Assembly: GCA_033296885.1 (NCBI GenBank) | Contig: MU864005.1 | Coordinates: 36,883-100,882 of the forward strand | DNA: 64,000 nt | Origin: Triangularia verruculosa | Taxonomy: Eukaryota; Ascomycota; Sordariomycetes; Sordariales; Podosporaceae | Direction: 5' to 3' | Shown here: positions 1-11,810 of the stretch, in pieces | How the letters are laid out: each line of letters starts with the position of its first letter | Position numbering within the stretch: the stretch's first letter is position 1 | Notes under the pieces: generated by a model | Seen by the model: the letters and a program-made list of their open reading frames with translations, nothing else | The model's database searches: none | What the model was told of the DNA's origin: nothing | Position numbers and translations under genes: made by a program

Positions 1-490
1 TCAGATGTCCGACGGCTATCGGCGGGGCCAACGCATGAAACACCGACCACCTTGGAGGGTAAGGGTACACATGAACGTCATACACACGGTTGCTGGGTGG
101 CCGTAGCCTTGCGAGACCTACCTTGATCCGTGGAGCGTATTGAGAGTTTCGGAGCGCGGGCAGAAGCGTGCTTTAGGACCGAGATGCGTGTGTTTACGTC
201 TGTGCTTATTGGTTTCGGCAGGCTGGTGATGGGTTGAGTTGCTATAGATATCCCATTGGGATTGCACTCATCAGTATCGAAAAGTATCCATCCACTCACT
301 CATCCATCCATCCATTCGCCCAGTCTCATCAGACTTCCGTCCAATCCACCTCTCTCCTTCTCCCACTAATTGTCTTTTCAGACACTTCCTCTCGCTTGAC
401 AATCCTGTCGACTTACGCTCGCTTTTCTCCCTTCATTTCGTCTTGTTTGTCTTTGTTTTTATCAAACCTAATAGCACTAATATCGCCGAA
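1..490. other. Left-edge non-coding region and promoter of the FSH hydrolase gene
   Basis: No supported gene is visible. From about 285 to 480 the + strand is pyrimidine-rich with CATC/CATT words, as in many fungal core promoters and 5' leaders. It ends directly at the ATG at 491, so it most likely holds the promoter and 5' UTR of that gene. Confidence 0.5.
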
Positions 491-1546
491 ATGAAGTTTC
501 TCTGTCTCCCCGGTGCCTACGGCAGTGCCAAGGTTTCTTCACCTCCCCTGTGCTGCTACCATCACAAACCGACTGACCTTTCTCTTAGAACTTCCAAGTC
601 CAACTCGGCCCTTTCGCGCAGGAGCTCGAGAAACGCGGCCTCTGCACTTTCACGTACTCTCAAGGCACCCACGAGGTCGATCCGCCTCGGGGGTGGGAGG
701 ACTACTTTGGTGCACGCCCCTTCTACCGCTTCCTCGATACCCGACAGGGAGACACTTTCGAGAACCTTCGCAAGCTCAGGCACGTTCCTCACTCCATGCC
801 CGCCGAGGACACCATGAGAATGTTTCAAAAAGCGGGCCAAGGTGAAGACTGGCATCAGAAAGTGTGGAGGGATGCATTGGACGCCGTCTTCAAGACACTG
901 GACGAGGATCCCGAGATTGATGCAATCATCGGATACAGTGAGGGCGCCATGGTTGGCGCAAGCCTGATTGTGGAAGAGGCAGAGCGGGCCAAGAGGAGCG
1001 GGTGCCAGAGTAGAATCAAGGTTAGCTCCGACCCACATTCAAAGACAAGCAAACACTCACTGACATCTACGTTATTCACAGTTTGCAATTTTCATCTCTG
1101 GAGCCCCTCCTCTCAAGTTCGAAGGCAAAGACCGCATCGTCGCCCAGCTGTTTGACGAGGCTGGTATTGTCATTGACATTCCCACGTTCCACATCTTTGG
1201 GTGCGACGATGCCTTCCTGAGCTCAGCCGTCGCACTCTTCAATGTGTGCGAGCCAAGCAAGTCGACCATGTATGATCATGGTCTGGGCCACATCGTGCCT
1301 CGTGATGCGGAAAACGTTGGCGTCTTGGGCGACATTCTGCAGGAGGTCATACCCAAAGTAGAAGAGGACAACAGACGGGCAGCTCTGAAAGACCAGACGG
1401 AGGAGAGTGGACTTTCCGGGATGGACAAGAGTGATTTTGCGACCCCGGGTGAGTTTTATACATTTTTGCCGCTATGATATGACTGTTGCGGGACAGAAGC
1501 TGATAGAGTACCTATCCTGACAGCCATGTTGCGAACAACCAGCTGA
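491..1546 (+). CDS. FSH-family serine hydrolase (alpha/beta hydrolase)
   Basis: Exons 491-532, 589-1020, 1082-1448 and 1524-1546 join in frame to about 287 residues. All introns have GT/AG ends; reading through the last one instead gives a stop at 1477 and 289 residues. The serine-hydrolase signature is complete: an N-terminal FLCLPG strand, the nucleophile elbow GYSEGA, an Asp in FGCDDAF and a His in GLGHIVPR. FSH proteins are cytosolic esterases or thioesterases related to yeast FSH1 and to the polyketide-releasing LovG type. No signal peptide or membrane segment is seen. No polyketide synthase lies in the window, so the substrate is unknown. The family call is firm; the 3' end is less certain. 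Confidence 0.88.
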
Positions 1547-3064
1547 GGTGTTTTGTCTGCGGTCATTGACAGGGACCCGGACCTGGAATCGCGGGGCGTT
1601 TTCTTCGGCGTGGAGCTTGACTTAATTCGACTGGCAATTTTCGGGTCAGGGGGTGGATTGATGGACAGACTGGTGATTTGTGGACTGGCGAAGGGTGGAT
1701 TGGATGGCTTTTGGGGATCGGTTTGGGGACAAATCGGGTCATGGATTACTGGAATTTTGGCGTTTTCCTCTTGATATTCGGTGGAAGTAATAGGGCAATT
1801 TGTCCCAATAATGGAACTTGCATGTGTTACTGATTCCTGTTTTTGTTGAGAATAGGTAACTACTTGATTGCGACAAATAGTTTACATGATTTATACATCT
1901 AGTTATTGCTTCAATGATCCCAGTGCCGTTTCTTATGGTAGCTCGATTGTCGATGGGTATCCATGCTTTGTTTGATTCGAGACTTTGACAGCCCCTCCAC
2001 CTTCCCGTCGGCATGTGGAAGCCGTGGCGGTCGATATTTCCACAACTCTGCTGTGCCAATTCTGCGTGTCGTAGATAAAGCGTGACATCATGTATGACGG
2101 AGTTACTGTCGCTTGCGCTCTAACAGTGATGGATGTTAGCTATCCCTTCTCCGAGGTACCTTAAGGTATGTTTAATCGAAGCTGCGGAGGATCGCATACA
2201 GTGTTGTAAAAGTCTCGCTTGGCGTTTTTTGACCTGAACTTGCGTTGTTGGACATTTGGAGATGATAATTTTTCTTTTACGAAGTCTGGCCGAAGTAAAA
2301 CTTTTCGGATGGAGAAATGCAGAGCAGGACGACGGGAATTGGTGCTAGAACCTGACCCAAGGGTCGATGCATGTCTTTTGTATCTTCATAATCCTGCCCA
2401 TTCATATCTACGTTCTTCAAGATGGTTGCGTATGGCTTGTCTTCGTGCCTGTTGTCATGAGATGTTGTGTAGATAGGGTGTCGTCAGAGCGGCTCAAAGT
2501 CACAAGCCAATAGGAGCGAAGAACACTTGCCCCTGTCACCATTTCTACCCCTGTTCATCTTCCCCGCCTACGTATGTATCTAGATAGCATCACCTCTCAT
2601 CAAAATCTCAGTGTCTCAATGTCCTCAGACGGTTGCCATTAGATCGCAAAGCTCCGAGATGACCATCTGTCTGATCTCCGCCTAATGCAGGGGCACAAGT
2701 GCCAAGCCGCAGTTGGGAATAGATTCAGCGGCGCAGTCCAATCAGAGAGCTTTGATACATGAGGTTCTTCGTGACTCTTGTCATGAGCCAATCGCCGCGC
2801 CCGCTTGCTCAAGAGGCACCCTGTTTCCTGGATGCCTCATCAGAGGCAGACTCGAGCCTTGGAGGTGGATGTCATTTCGGGGACCTCCATGCAAAGATAT
2901 GTCGTTCGCATATCCTCTGCCAATGTTATCCCCCCGATTTGTCCCACTACCGGACAATCTGCATGCATGGTATGCATGACCGAGTCAATTTGTCCTTTTT
3001 TCTGTGGACTTGCTTCGCTCTTCACTCACCGCTGCTCTTGACCACGTAATACCGATAATTCAGG
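1547..3064. other. Intergenic region between the FSH and zinc-finger genes
   Basis: About 1.5 kb with no reading frame that looks coding on either strand. The longer open frames lack ATG starts, splice context or any recognisable motif. The last few hundred bases are presumably promoter for the + strand gene at 3065. No repeat or RNA gene was recognised. Confidence 0.5.
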
Positions 3065-5316
3065 ATGGATTTCGACCTCGAGAGCCCGGCAAGAGACGGG
3101 AACGGTCCCTCTGGTGAACATCAGGCCACAGCCAACAGCACATGGGCTTCTTGGAATTTGAAGAAGCTGGGGCGCTGTCCACCTACCCCATCTTCCACCC
3201 CTGATTCAGCAGCAATGCAACACCGACAGTCAACATCAATTGACTCTGCTGTTGTTCTGGAAGACAGCTCATCAATGTACCAGGTACCATTTCAAGACAA
3301 GACCTCACCACCCCCCACCCCAAGGCCATCGTCGCGGCTATCTGGCTTTCACTTCTCACCAGAACGTCCTGGAAGCCCAGTCTCGGATCCGTCATCACCA
3401 AGCTCCGAATCCGGCGAGTCAAATGGATGGGATCACATATGCATTGGTAACGGGGACGAACAGGATGCCGCCATCGATGAGGTCCAATCAGGAATTGAAG
3501 CAGTCTCGTTGGGATCGCCAGCAGGCACTATAGGGCCAGATCTAAACATGGACAGCGACGCCTATTATCATTCCGATGATCTTGTCGAACGGGACGCTGA
3601 CAGCGATACTACGGGTGTCTCTGGTGAAGAGACAGACCACATTCTGGGCTTCAGTCTTCCAATACTGCGCGGAATAAACAGCCATGACGTGCCTCAGGCG
3701 GTTTTCGAGATTTGTCGAAGCGTTACGCATGAATATGCGGAACGTATTGCGTCCATTGTGGATTATTTTGGGGATCTCTCGGGGGCTCCGAGTGACGCTG
3801 GTAACCCATCTACTGGCCCCGGCTCGGCAGGTGGCCTTTTATATCGCCACCCATCAATCCAATCCGACAAGTCCACTGAAAAGGCAAAGGGGAAGCCTAA
3901 GCCGAACAAGAAAAGGAAATTAAGTGACGAGGAGAACGACGAGGATGACGAGGATGAATCTGGGAGCATCATGGGAGACCCGAAAGACTCGGGGGAGGGG
4001 CGAGGCTCGGGCGGTGCAAAGCTACGGTGCATCTTTCGTGCCCGGAACCCAGCTCGGTTTAACGTAAGGGACCATACCTCATGCGCCATGACCATGTTTA
4101 CCAAGTTCTCCGACTTGAGGTAACCGGCCCCTGAACCCTTGAGTGTCTACCTAGGCATGTCAAACTTTAGCACTAACGTGGGCGCAGAAAGCACATCCTT
4201 AACAAACATATGGCAGACTCGGAGATTGTCACATGCCAGCGATGCAAAAAGGGCTTCCCATCACGAAACGCACTCGAACTGCACTGCGAGCGGGAAGCCT
4301 GCAACTACAAACGCTGGGATCCAGAGGACGGGATCAACAGTGAGACGGCTGCCCGGATCAGGTTCAGAGGTCGAGACTGTGGTCCATCCGATGAGGAGCA
4401 ATGGAAGCACCTCTGGCAGCTTGCCTTCCCTGAAGACGCGCACGGCAAGATCGAACCGTTCCAGTTCATTCCAGTTCTCGAACACCACGAACTTGAGCCC
4501 ACTTTTCTTCAGAAGCTCGAGTACCTCAAGCCCGTTGTCCAGTCGTTTGTCCCGGATGACGAGCAGTTCGACGGCCTTTGCTCCATCATCAAAGCCTTAT
4601 TCGAGTCTGCCGTTAACGATTTGACCCAAGTCGGCTTGAAGATGGAGTATGTCAACAGGCAAGGCAGCCGAACCGGCAGCCGCACGTCCAGGCCAATAGC
4701 GCGGGTTCTCTGGAGTAATGTGCATGATCGCGATTCTGGCATCGGGCTTGATTCCTCTGAGATGGTGTTACCAAAGGCATCTGTAGGATATCCTCCGGTA
4801 GCTACGCACGTCACGACAGAGCCAGGGCCACAAGGTTGCGCCATGCCCGCAAGACTTAACAGGCAGCCTGCACTCGCTGGCAGTGTCCGCCTTCAAGCTG
4901 GTATCCCGCCCAGTGGCCGGCAACAACAGCTGCAACCGAATCCGGACACCCCCCCGATACAAACGCAAGGCATACTGAATGGATTTGATATGCGTTATAG
5001 CGATAGCCAACCGTGTCCGGTATCAACTTCCTCGGCTTCCACCACTACTGGACTTCTTTTTTGTCCTGCTACTACGCTCGCAGCAATCACTACCAATAAC
5101 TTGGATTCCTCTCAAACGGATTATCGCTTCTTTCCCGGTGGCCTGAGCCCACCCATGCACGAAACGATGCATATTGATCCTGCACAACTGCATGCAAACT
5201 ATCATCAGGTCGATGATATAAACTCGACTATGGGTAACGGAATCGCGGGTTATACATCATCGACTGATATTTATACGCTGAAGGGGGCAGTAAACGCAAA
5301 CAGAAAGTGGATCTAG
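3065..5316 (+). CDS. C2H2-type zinc-finger protein of unknown function
   Basis: Two exons, 3065-4119 and 4188-5316, join in frame (intron with GTAACC donor, branch CACTAACG, acceptor CGCAG) to about 727 residues. The first 320 residues are low-complexity, rich in Ser, Pro and acidic residues, with a basic KPKPNKKRKL stretch that looks like a nuclear signal. Around residues 320-380 lies a fungal double C2H2-like module: a Cys and His pair in RCIFRARNP...DHTSC, a KHILNKH helix encoded across the splice, then CQRCKKGF with later Cys and His. The sequence that follows (EQWKHLWQLAFPED) is typical of an uncharacterised ascomycete zinc-finger group. The tail is Gln/Ser/Thr-rich. A DNA- or RNA-binding regulator is likely; the target is unknown. 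Confidence 0.85.
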
Positions 5317-5693
5317 GCTTGGTTTCCTTGCTCTTATAATTCGCTGGTCTATGTGTACGTGTATCGAGAGTTCTCCCTACAGACTTGTATTCAACAATAA
5401 GAATCAGTTGGCTTAAAGGGGGCTCCTCCGCATCTTTCTTTGAACACCTAGAGCTTTCAACAGCTGACCCAACACGCAATAAGACGCAATCGAGAGGAGA
5501 AGGGTACCTAGGCACATAAGGTTCGTTTCATTAGGTACTGTATCATATTACAATTGCCCATCCAGTTTACATATACAAAGTAGTGAATTCTCGCCAACCG
5601 CCTCAAACAGAACCATCAGACAAACATACGCACAAAAGGGGTATCAAAATCCAGCAGTTCCTTTATCCCTTTACCTTCTTGTCATAGCCTTGC
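5317..5693. other. Convergent 3' intergenic spacer
   Basis: About 380 bases between two genes transcribed towards each other, so it should hold both 3' UTRs. It contains GGTACCTAGGCAC near 5,505, one of the recurring CCTAGGTA-type words of this window. No coding frame was seen. Confidence 0.45.
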
Positions 5694-8600
5694 TCAGTAT
5701 TTGGCAAGGGCCAAGCATCCCGAAAATAACTCATCCACAAACGTCTGTGTCTCGGCGGCATCTCCATCTCTCTTCACCTCCACTCTCGCGGTGGAGAATC
5801 CTGTTCCGCCATTCAAGACAGTCGCGACATTTTGCAACTCGATTCCCTGATTAAAAGCTTCGTTTTTCCCCCGGGGCGTCTTGGGGGAAGCCGGCATCAG
5901 TATCTCGTCGGTTTCCTTCCCGCCGTCATGAGTCAACGCCTTCGTGCTGCTATCCATCTCTTTCTCGGCCTTTTCCACATCCACCGCGACAGCGGGCGAC
6001 CTGGGTCCGGCGGTGGCGTCTACGTCCACTGTAACCTCTTGCGAAATCATGATGCCCATGCCTCCAAACGATTTACTTTTGTTGTGCTGCTTCCCGGCAC
6101 CGTGATGAGGGTGAACGCTCAGCTTGGGCCCGGTGGCTCTTTGCTGGTCATACGTCGGCCCCTGGCGGTGCTGAGGCCTCTCTGGGGTGACCGTTGAGTC
6201 TGACAGCTGGTCTTGGTCCGGGTCTTGCCCGTTGATGGACGACGCGCCGCGATACAGACCCAGAGACACTACACTCGGATTATTAGATGGCGTTATAGGG
6301 GCCATGCATTCGCGGCTAGAAGAGACGAGCTTGCTGGCGCGGGCTTGCCGGGTCTCAAGGGAGGATCTACTATAACGCTTGAAGCGGGAAACCAGCTTGG
6401 CGGGCAAGATTGAAGAAATGGTTTTGGGTGGCGTTGGTTTAGCACCGTGCTTTGCCGGAACAGAGTTCAGGACGGGGCTCAGCTCTCGGTGCACGCCCCG
6501 GGCAAAGGCGGCGGCGTGGGGCGAGTTAGGGTGTACTAATTGCTGTGTCTTGAAGAAGTACAATGGCACGAGCGTGTAGTCTAGAGCTTTGACCCTCACG
6601 TGGATGGGGATCATGATGCTGAAGGTGATGAGTGAGCATGTGGCCAACCTTGTGGGGCTCATGGAATCTGCCGGCGGCCTGCAAGGCACTTGAGCCACTC
6701 GGGAGATAAGTTTTGCGTCGTCCAAGATCGAGTCGTTAAGGGATGCCCGCAGTTCACGGATGGCATCGTTGAACAAAGCAGCAAATGCTGCGCTGCGCGA
6801 GGGAACGGCTTCGACTCGCTGGAGTCGTTGGAGGATGGCGTGAACGGAGAGACCGTTGAGATGGCGGAGGAAGTCCAAATGTACTGGCTCGAGCCGATCA
6901 AGCGGCAGTTCAACGCTCGGAAGCAAATTCCGCGCCTGCTTTCGCACTAGAATGTCGAAGCCGTGGTGGCTGTCCACCTGCGTGCGGACGGCAAACAGAC
7001 CGACGTGGACACCTGGGTCAAGCATCGTACCCCGTGCATACTCCTTCATGCTGACAAGCTTCTTCTCCAGGTGCACGGTGCGAATCTGCATTTTGGCGCC
7101 AATTATGTGGGCAACGTGGTGAGGGTCGGCGAAGCAATACCCTGAAGCCTCGAGTCGGTCAATGACTCGCGGGTTGTCGACCGTACGCACCAAACACATG
7201 AGCGAGCCGTAGTTATGACGGTGGATAGTCATGCCCTTTTCGGCCAAATCGGCGTCCCTTGTCATGATGGTAATCGATCCTTGAGTCTTGCCTGTCGAAT
7301 TCGAGCGGACAGAGACAGCATCCTGCTGTCCACCGGTGGACAAAATCTCATCCCAGAGGATGCCGGCATCGGTTAGATTCTCATTCATCTTGTCGGCAAG
7401 CCCGGCGGCGGCGAGGCAAAAGAGCTCGCGGAAGATCACGTCGTAGTTTTCTATCAGGTGGCCATCCTCATCGACCAGCGAGATGCCTGTCCGCACATTG
7501 CGTCCTCGATGCGGGAGCTCGGCTAGATGGTTCCTCATTTTCCCTAGAAGCACCGCGACACTAGACCAGTTTCGCGAAGCCTGGAATACCCAGTGAAAGA
7601 GAGGATGGGCGATGGAGAAGACATCGTTTTGCGTCTACAAATTGTTGGTCAGTGAGGATGACCAGGTCAAAGACTGGGCTACATGCACAGACCTTGTGCA
7701 GAAACTTGCTCGTAATCTCCTCGCTGGGTAGGGCTCCATCGGGGGAGACGAGAACCCGGCCCTGCTTATCAAAGACGGCAGCCGCGAGGGTGATCCTCTG
7801 GGCTTTGCTGGCGTAGCTTTGGCGCATCCGTGCCGAGTAGATGGCGGTTCCGGCCATCACAGCGCATGCAGCAACTGACTATTCCAGTTTCCAGTGTCAG
7901 ATACCACGGCTGCAATATCTTGATTCTCCCACTCACCAGGCACGAAATGACAATCACGGGCACATTTCTCGCATCCATCTCGTTCATCGAGTTGAGGTGC
8001 ATCAGCCGATAAGTAGTTCCAACAGCACCACACCAATGCATCCCCGAGACAGCGCCTGCAAGGACGATCGCACAGCCGGTTCTCCTCCACCACGAGCTGG
8101 TCCACGACGCCCTAAACACAAAGAAGAGCGCGAGGGCGACGGTGCTGGCGGCAACAGCGATGATGGCAGACCCAACCACGTTGGCGGGGTGGTAGCTGCA
8201 GTGATAATTGCTGATGGAGGCATTGCCGAGATAATGCATGCCGCAGATGGCACCGCCTGAGAGCATACCTGATACCACGATACGCCACCAGTTTACGCCG
8301 CTGGCATTGTGAGTGCTGGTCACGACGAAGAAGGCGGCGAGCAAGACGAGGATGGGTACGAAAAAGGAGGCCACTGTGACTCGGACCGAATAGACGACTT
8401 GAAGTTCGGGCTGTCCGTTGAGCAGGCTAGTTGCCCGGTTGCCAATGTAATGCTGCCACAGCGGAGATGTAAGCAAAAAGACATGAAAGCAGATTATTCA
8501 CCAAGAGCAGGTTATTACCATGCACCAGATGGAAACGCCTCCCATGGTCACCGAGGCGGCCAGCAGCAAAAGACTATCTCTGTCAGTAGTCATTCTCCTG

Positions 8601-8879
8601 GCGCCCGCTGGTAGATACTGCCTACTTGTTGTAGTACCCCTTTCTCGATGTTCGGCGGTTGATGAGCTCGAGGGTTGAAGCAGCGCCAACAAGACTGACG
8701 GCATAGCTGAGCGTGAGAAGGGCAGGATCGAACTGATACGGCACCGGCTGGCCAATGTACCGGGCCAATGCAGAGTCGTATGCTGCCGACTCCATCATGG
8801 CGGACGACATAGCAGCTGCGTGACGTGAGATTATGTCGACATCGGCCTGGATAGATGGTTGAACGAGTGACTGCTGCAT
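5694..8879 (-). CDS. MHYT-domain integral membrane signalling protein
   Basis: Five exons (8879-8626, 8579-8519, 8452-7937, 7878-7693, 7634-5694) join in frame to about 985 residues. The N-terminal 270 residues carry a multi-span membrane region with three MHYT-like signatures: CMHYIGN (made across an exon junction), GMHYLGN and GMHWCG. In bacteria this fold is proposed to bind copper and sense oxygen, CO or NO. Fungal members follow it with a long cytoplasmic region, here starting ITLAAAVFDKQGRVLVSPDG and ending in a low-complexity Pro/Ser/Thr tail. The start is the ATG before QQSLVQPS; a later ATG (SSAMMES) is possible. It is convergent with the zinc-finger gene. Family identity is firm; ligand and output are unknown. 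Confidence 0.9.
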
Positions 8880-11810
8880 CAGACGGCTCTGATTGAGTGA
8901 TCGACAAGGACAATGGACCTGGATGCCGACGATATGAAAAAGAAGGTCCCAGCGGATCGGGTCGGTCGGGAGATCAGGAGACACCTCTTTCTACATACCT
9001 TCTTCTGCACAGACTATCTAGTGTACTCGCCATCTGCCAAGCATGTGCCTTGAAACAAACATCCCGGTCCTGGCTGAGATGGAGGAACGAGAAGGATCTT
9101 TGGCTGGTGGATTCCGAGTGCCGTCATCAAGTCCAGCCCTGCTGCTCGAGGATGCAGCCAGGGATGTCTTGCCAGAGGCCGGACCAATCCGAGCTATCCA
9201 CCACCGAAATGCATCGGAAGCCCGCCAAGCCACAATGCATCTGGGGGAGATGTGTTTGGTGGGCCAGACCTTGGTTTTGTGAGACATGCATACTATTGTT
9301 TCCTCTGGGTGGGTGGCAGTCGGCGACCATATGCATCCCCCATGCACATCCACAATCATGAGGTTGCTCTGGACTGCCCATATCTGTCTCCTTCCCATCC
9401 GTCCATTTCTCAGCCCTTTTTTTTTTTTTCTTTTGCTCCTACCTACTTTTGCTACCATTTCAGGCCCACAAACAAAAAGGTCCGAACGCGGCTCTGCACG
9501 GACGCTTACCATTCGCTGAATCGCTAAGAAGGGGACTTGACTTGTCATCTATCAGATCCCCCAGCTCTCCGAGCCTCTCCCTGCACCGACAGCAACAAAA
9601 CAATGGGCTTTTTCCCAAGTCCATGTCTCGCGTGCTGTCTTTTTCTTCATCCCTTGCTTTTTTGCTCAGCCGGACACGAGTCATGTCTGGTGATTCTAAC
9701 TGCGAAGAATCCCGTCACGCACGAGCCTCATCTGTTCGCGCTCTAAGCTTCGATCTCAGCTCTGCTAGGTTGTCTTAGATATCGTGGATCCCTCGTGTGT
9801 TAAGCCACTCAAAGTCCCCGGAGCGAGCCGATGTTCGATTAGCGCCGTCTATCGGTGGGGAATCCCTGACCACCTGCCACAATCAGCGCGCTACGCTTTC
9901 AACTCCGTGCAAGGCCGTGAGCATGCGGGGACCTTCAGGGTTGAACTCGATGAAATTAAAAAGACGCAGATGCTATTCATCCCCATTGCTCGCGTGCGTT
10001 GAGGACATGTATCCCCAGTTGCCTCGGTGATATGCATTACTATCCACATTGCAATCCGAAAGGGCCTCAGGGGCATGCTATACAAACATTTTCGTATGGA
10101 TGCCGCTGCACTATCGCCAGCTTTTTGCCTCTTGCCAAGATCGAGGTCCTTCCACGGTTGTTGCGTTTCTACCATCCAGCCGCTCAGGAGGCAAGTATGA
10201 AGCTGTGACACCTAAAAAGCTGGACTAGATGAGTTGGCAGGTCGAAGGCAAAGAGTTATCTACCTGTAAATCTTGGAGGGATGACAATTACCCAATAAAA
10301 AAAAGAGCCCAATGTGTGTCAGGTCATAAACAACGTTTTCTACTCGAGGCTCTTGTGCAAACCAGTTGGGGTAGCAAGGTGTTATAGAAAATCCTTCATT
10401 GGTCTCCTAGGTATACTAGTATACCTGAGGTGAGGTAATTATCAACCAATTTGTGGTTTCTGCAGTATACCTACTGCCGTCTTCGTAGGTATGGACCTAT
10501 ATACCTTACTTATTTTCCCTGACTATTTGTCACCTACAAAACCACACCGTTCACAAACTCCCTTGTTCCTCCCGTCTGGGACAGAAAAGTTGGCATTGTA
10601 AATCGGGAATATACCTAGTATTAAAAGCTAGTCCATAGGCCTTAAATGATATTTAACAGGCTTTGACAGATATCCAGAACACCTTAAAGGATACTCTTAA
10701 CATGTTAAAAGATAGTAATAAGCCCTAAGAAGATAGTTGACAGGCCTTTTCTACCATTCCAAAGGTGTGACCCTGGCTTGCAGTTACCAATCATTTGGTC
10801 CACGGCGTGTTCCTATAGAGCATCAATTAGTCCTTATTTCCGATGCTAGTAAACATGATCACGGCCACAAACAGCCGCAGTGTTTCGGCCCGTATACCAG
10901 GTTGCTGTCACCATCTAATGAAACAACGGGGAGACTGGGCACATGCTTGGAATCATCTGTATGTTTGTACTGCATAAGGTACTACAGAGTGTGTCCGGTG
11001 AGCATTCTTCTATACTTGTGTAGGTATGCAAAGCGCAGACTACCTATGCTACCTAGTCGTCAATTCAGAGCCAATGCGAATTGTTAACCTGTACTTACTA
11101 TCATCTTTTTGTTTCCTTGCCCTCCCAGCCTAGCAACCCTGGCCGTTTCATTAGTAAGTACCTGTATGCGAGATTTGAGTCGAAAACATCGTTCTTACCT
11201 ATCCCACATCAAGCAATCCCGTAAACGTTTCACCTTAACATCCCACTGGCACCTGAAAACGAGTACACGGCTGTCCATGAGCGCTCCTCTCATTCAACTC
11301 GTCCAGTTGGCTTTCAGATACTGTACACTGCAGTGTCTTAGCCGCTGATTGACAACGCATGCAGTAAGCCCAGGTTGGAAAGGTCCCATTAAACTTTGTG
11401 GATCGACTGTGTGATCCCGCGACAACCGCCTCGGGATTGACAAAGTGATAGGCCATCAATTGGTCGGATGGTTGCCGATCATGGCCCGCCTCTCGAGACA
11501 CCCACTGGAGACCCATGCATGTCTCAGCTCCCCTCTTGCTGAGTGGCGCACCGAAGGGTCACAGCATCCACACGGTTTGCACCAAATGAATTTTATTGGA
11601 CTCAACCACCAGAGGAATGGCTGGCGATGCCTTGGTGGGACTCGAGAGATGTTGTCTCACCCTGCCAGCCACGTCTTTTACTTTGACCGACATGACGCAA
11701 AAATGCCAATTCCCCAAGCGTTTTTAAAGAGGTACCCCCTCTCTTTCCCTCGTTTCTGCTGTCAACCATTGAATCTGCAATTGGTCTACAACACCGAATA
11801 GATACACACA
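8880..11810. other. Large gene-free region
   Basis: Nearly 3 kb without a supported gene on either strand. The right part is probably the promoter of the P450 gene at 11811 and the left part that of the divergent MHYT gene. It holds a CT-rich tract with a T13 run (about 9,395-9,440), an AT-rich stretch with GGTATACTAGTATACC-like palindromic sequence near 10,410-10,425, and one copy of a diverged dispersed repeat (10,621-10,775). The open frames present lack ATGs or protein-like composition. Confidence 0.5.
10621..10775 (+). repeat. Diverged dispersed repeat, copy A
   Basis: This block matches 54,671-54,825 without any gap, at a constant offset of 44,050 bases and in the same orientation. By hand count 122 of 155 positions agree. 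The best part (10,671-10,775) has 86 of 105 identities and contains an identical GATAGTAATAAGCCC word. Weaker similarity extends about 35 bases further left. Inside the block a CCTTAAAKGATA-like word recurs two or three times. It codes for nothing visible and is most likely an old solo terminal repeat or miniature element relic. Confidence 0.75.

Noticed and set aside
9018..9548. 176-codon frame on the - strand upstream of the MHYT gene
   Set aside because: Low-complexity composition, no motif, no splice support, and overlapping frames of similar length on both strands; it looks like chance.
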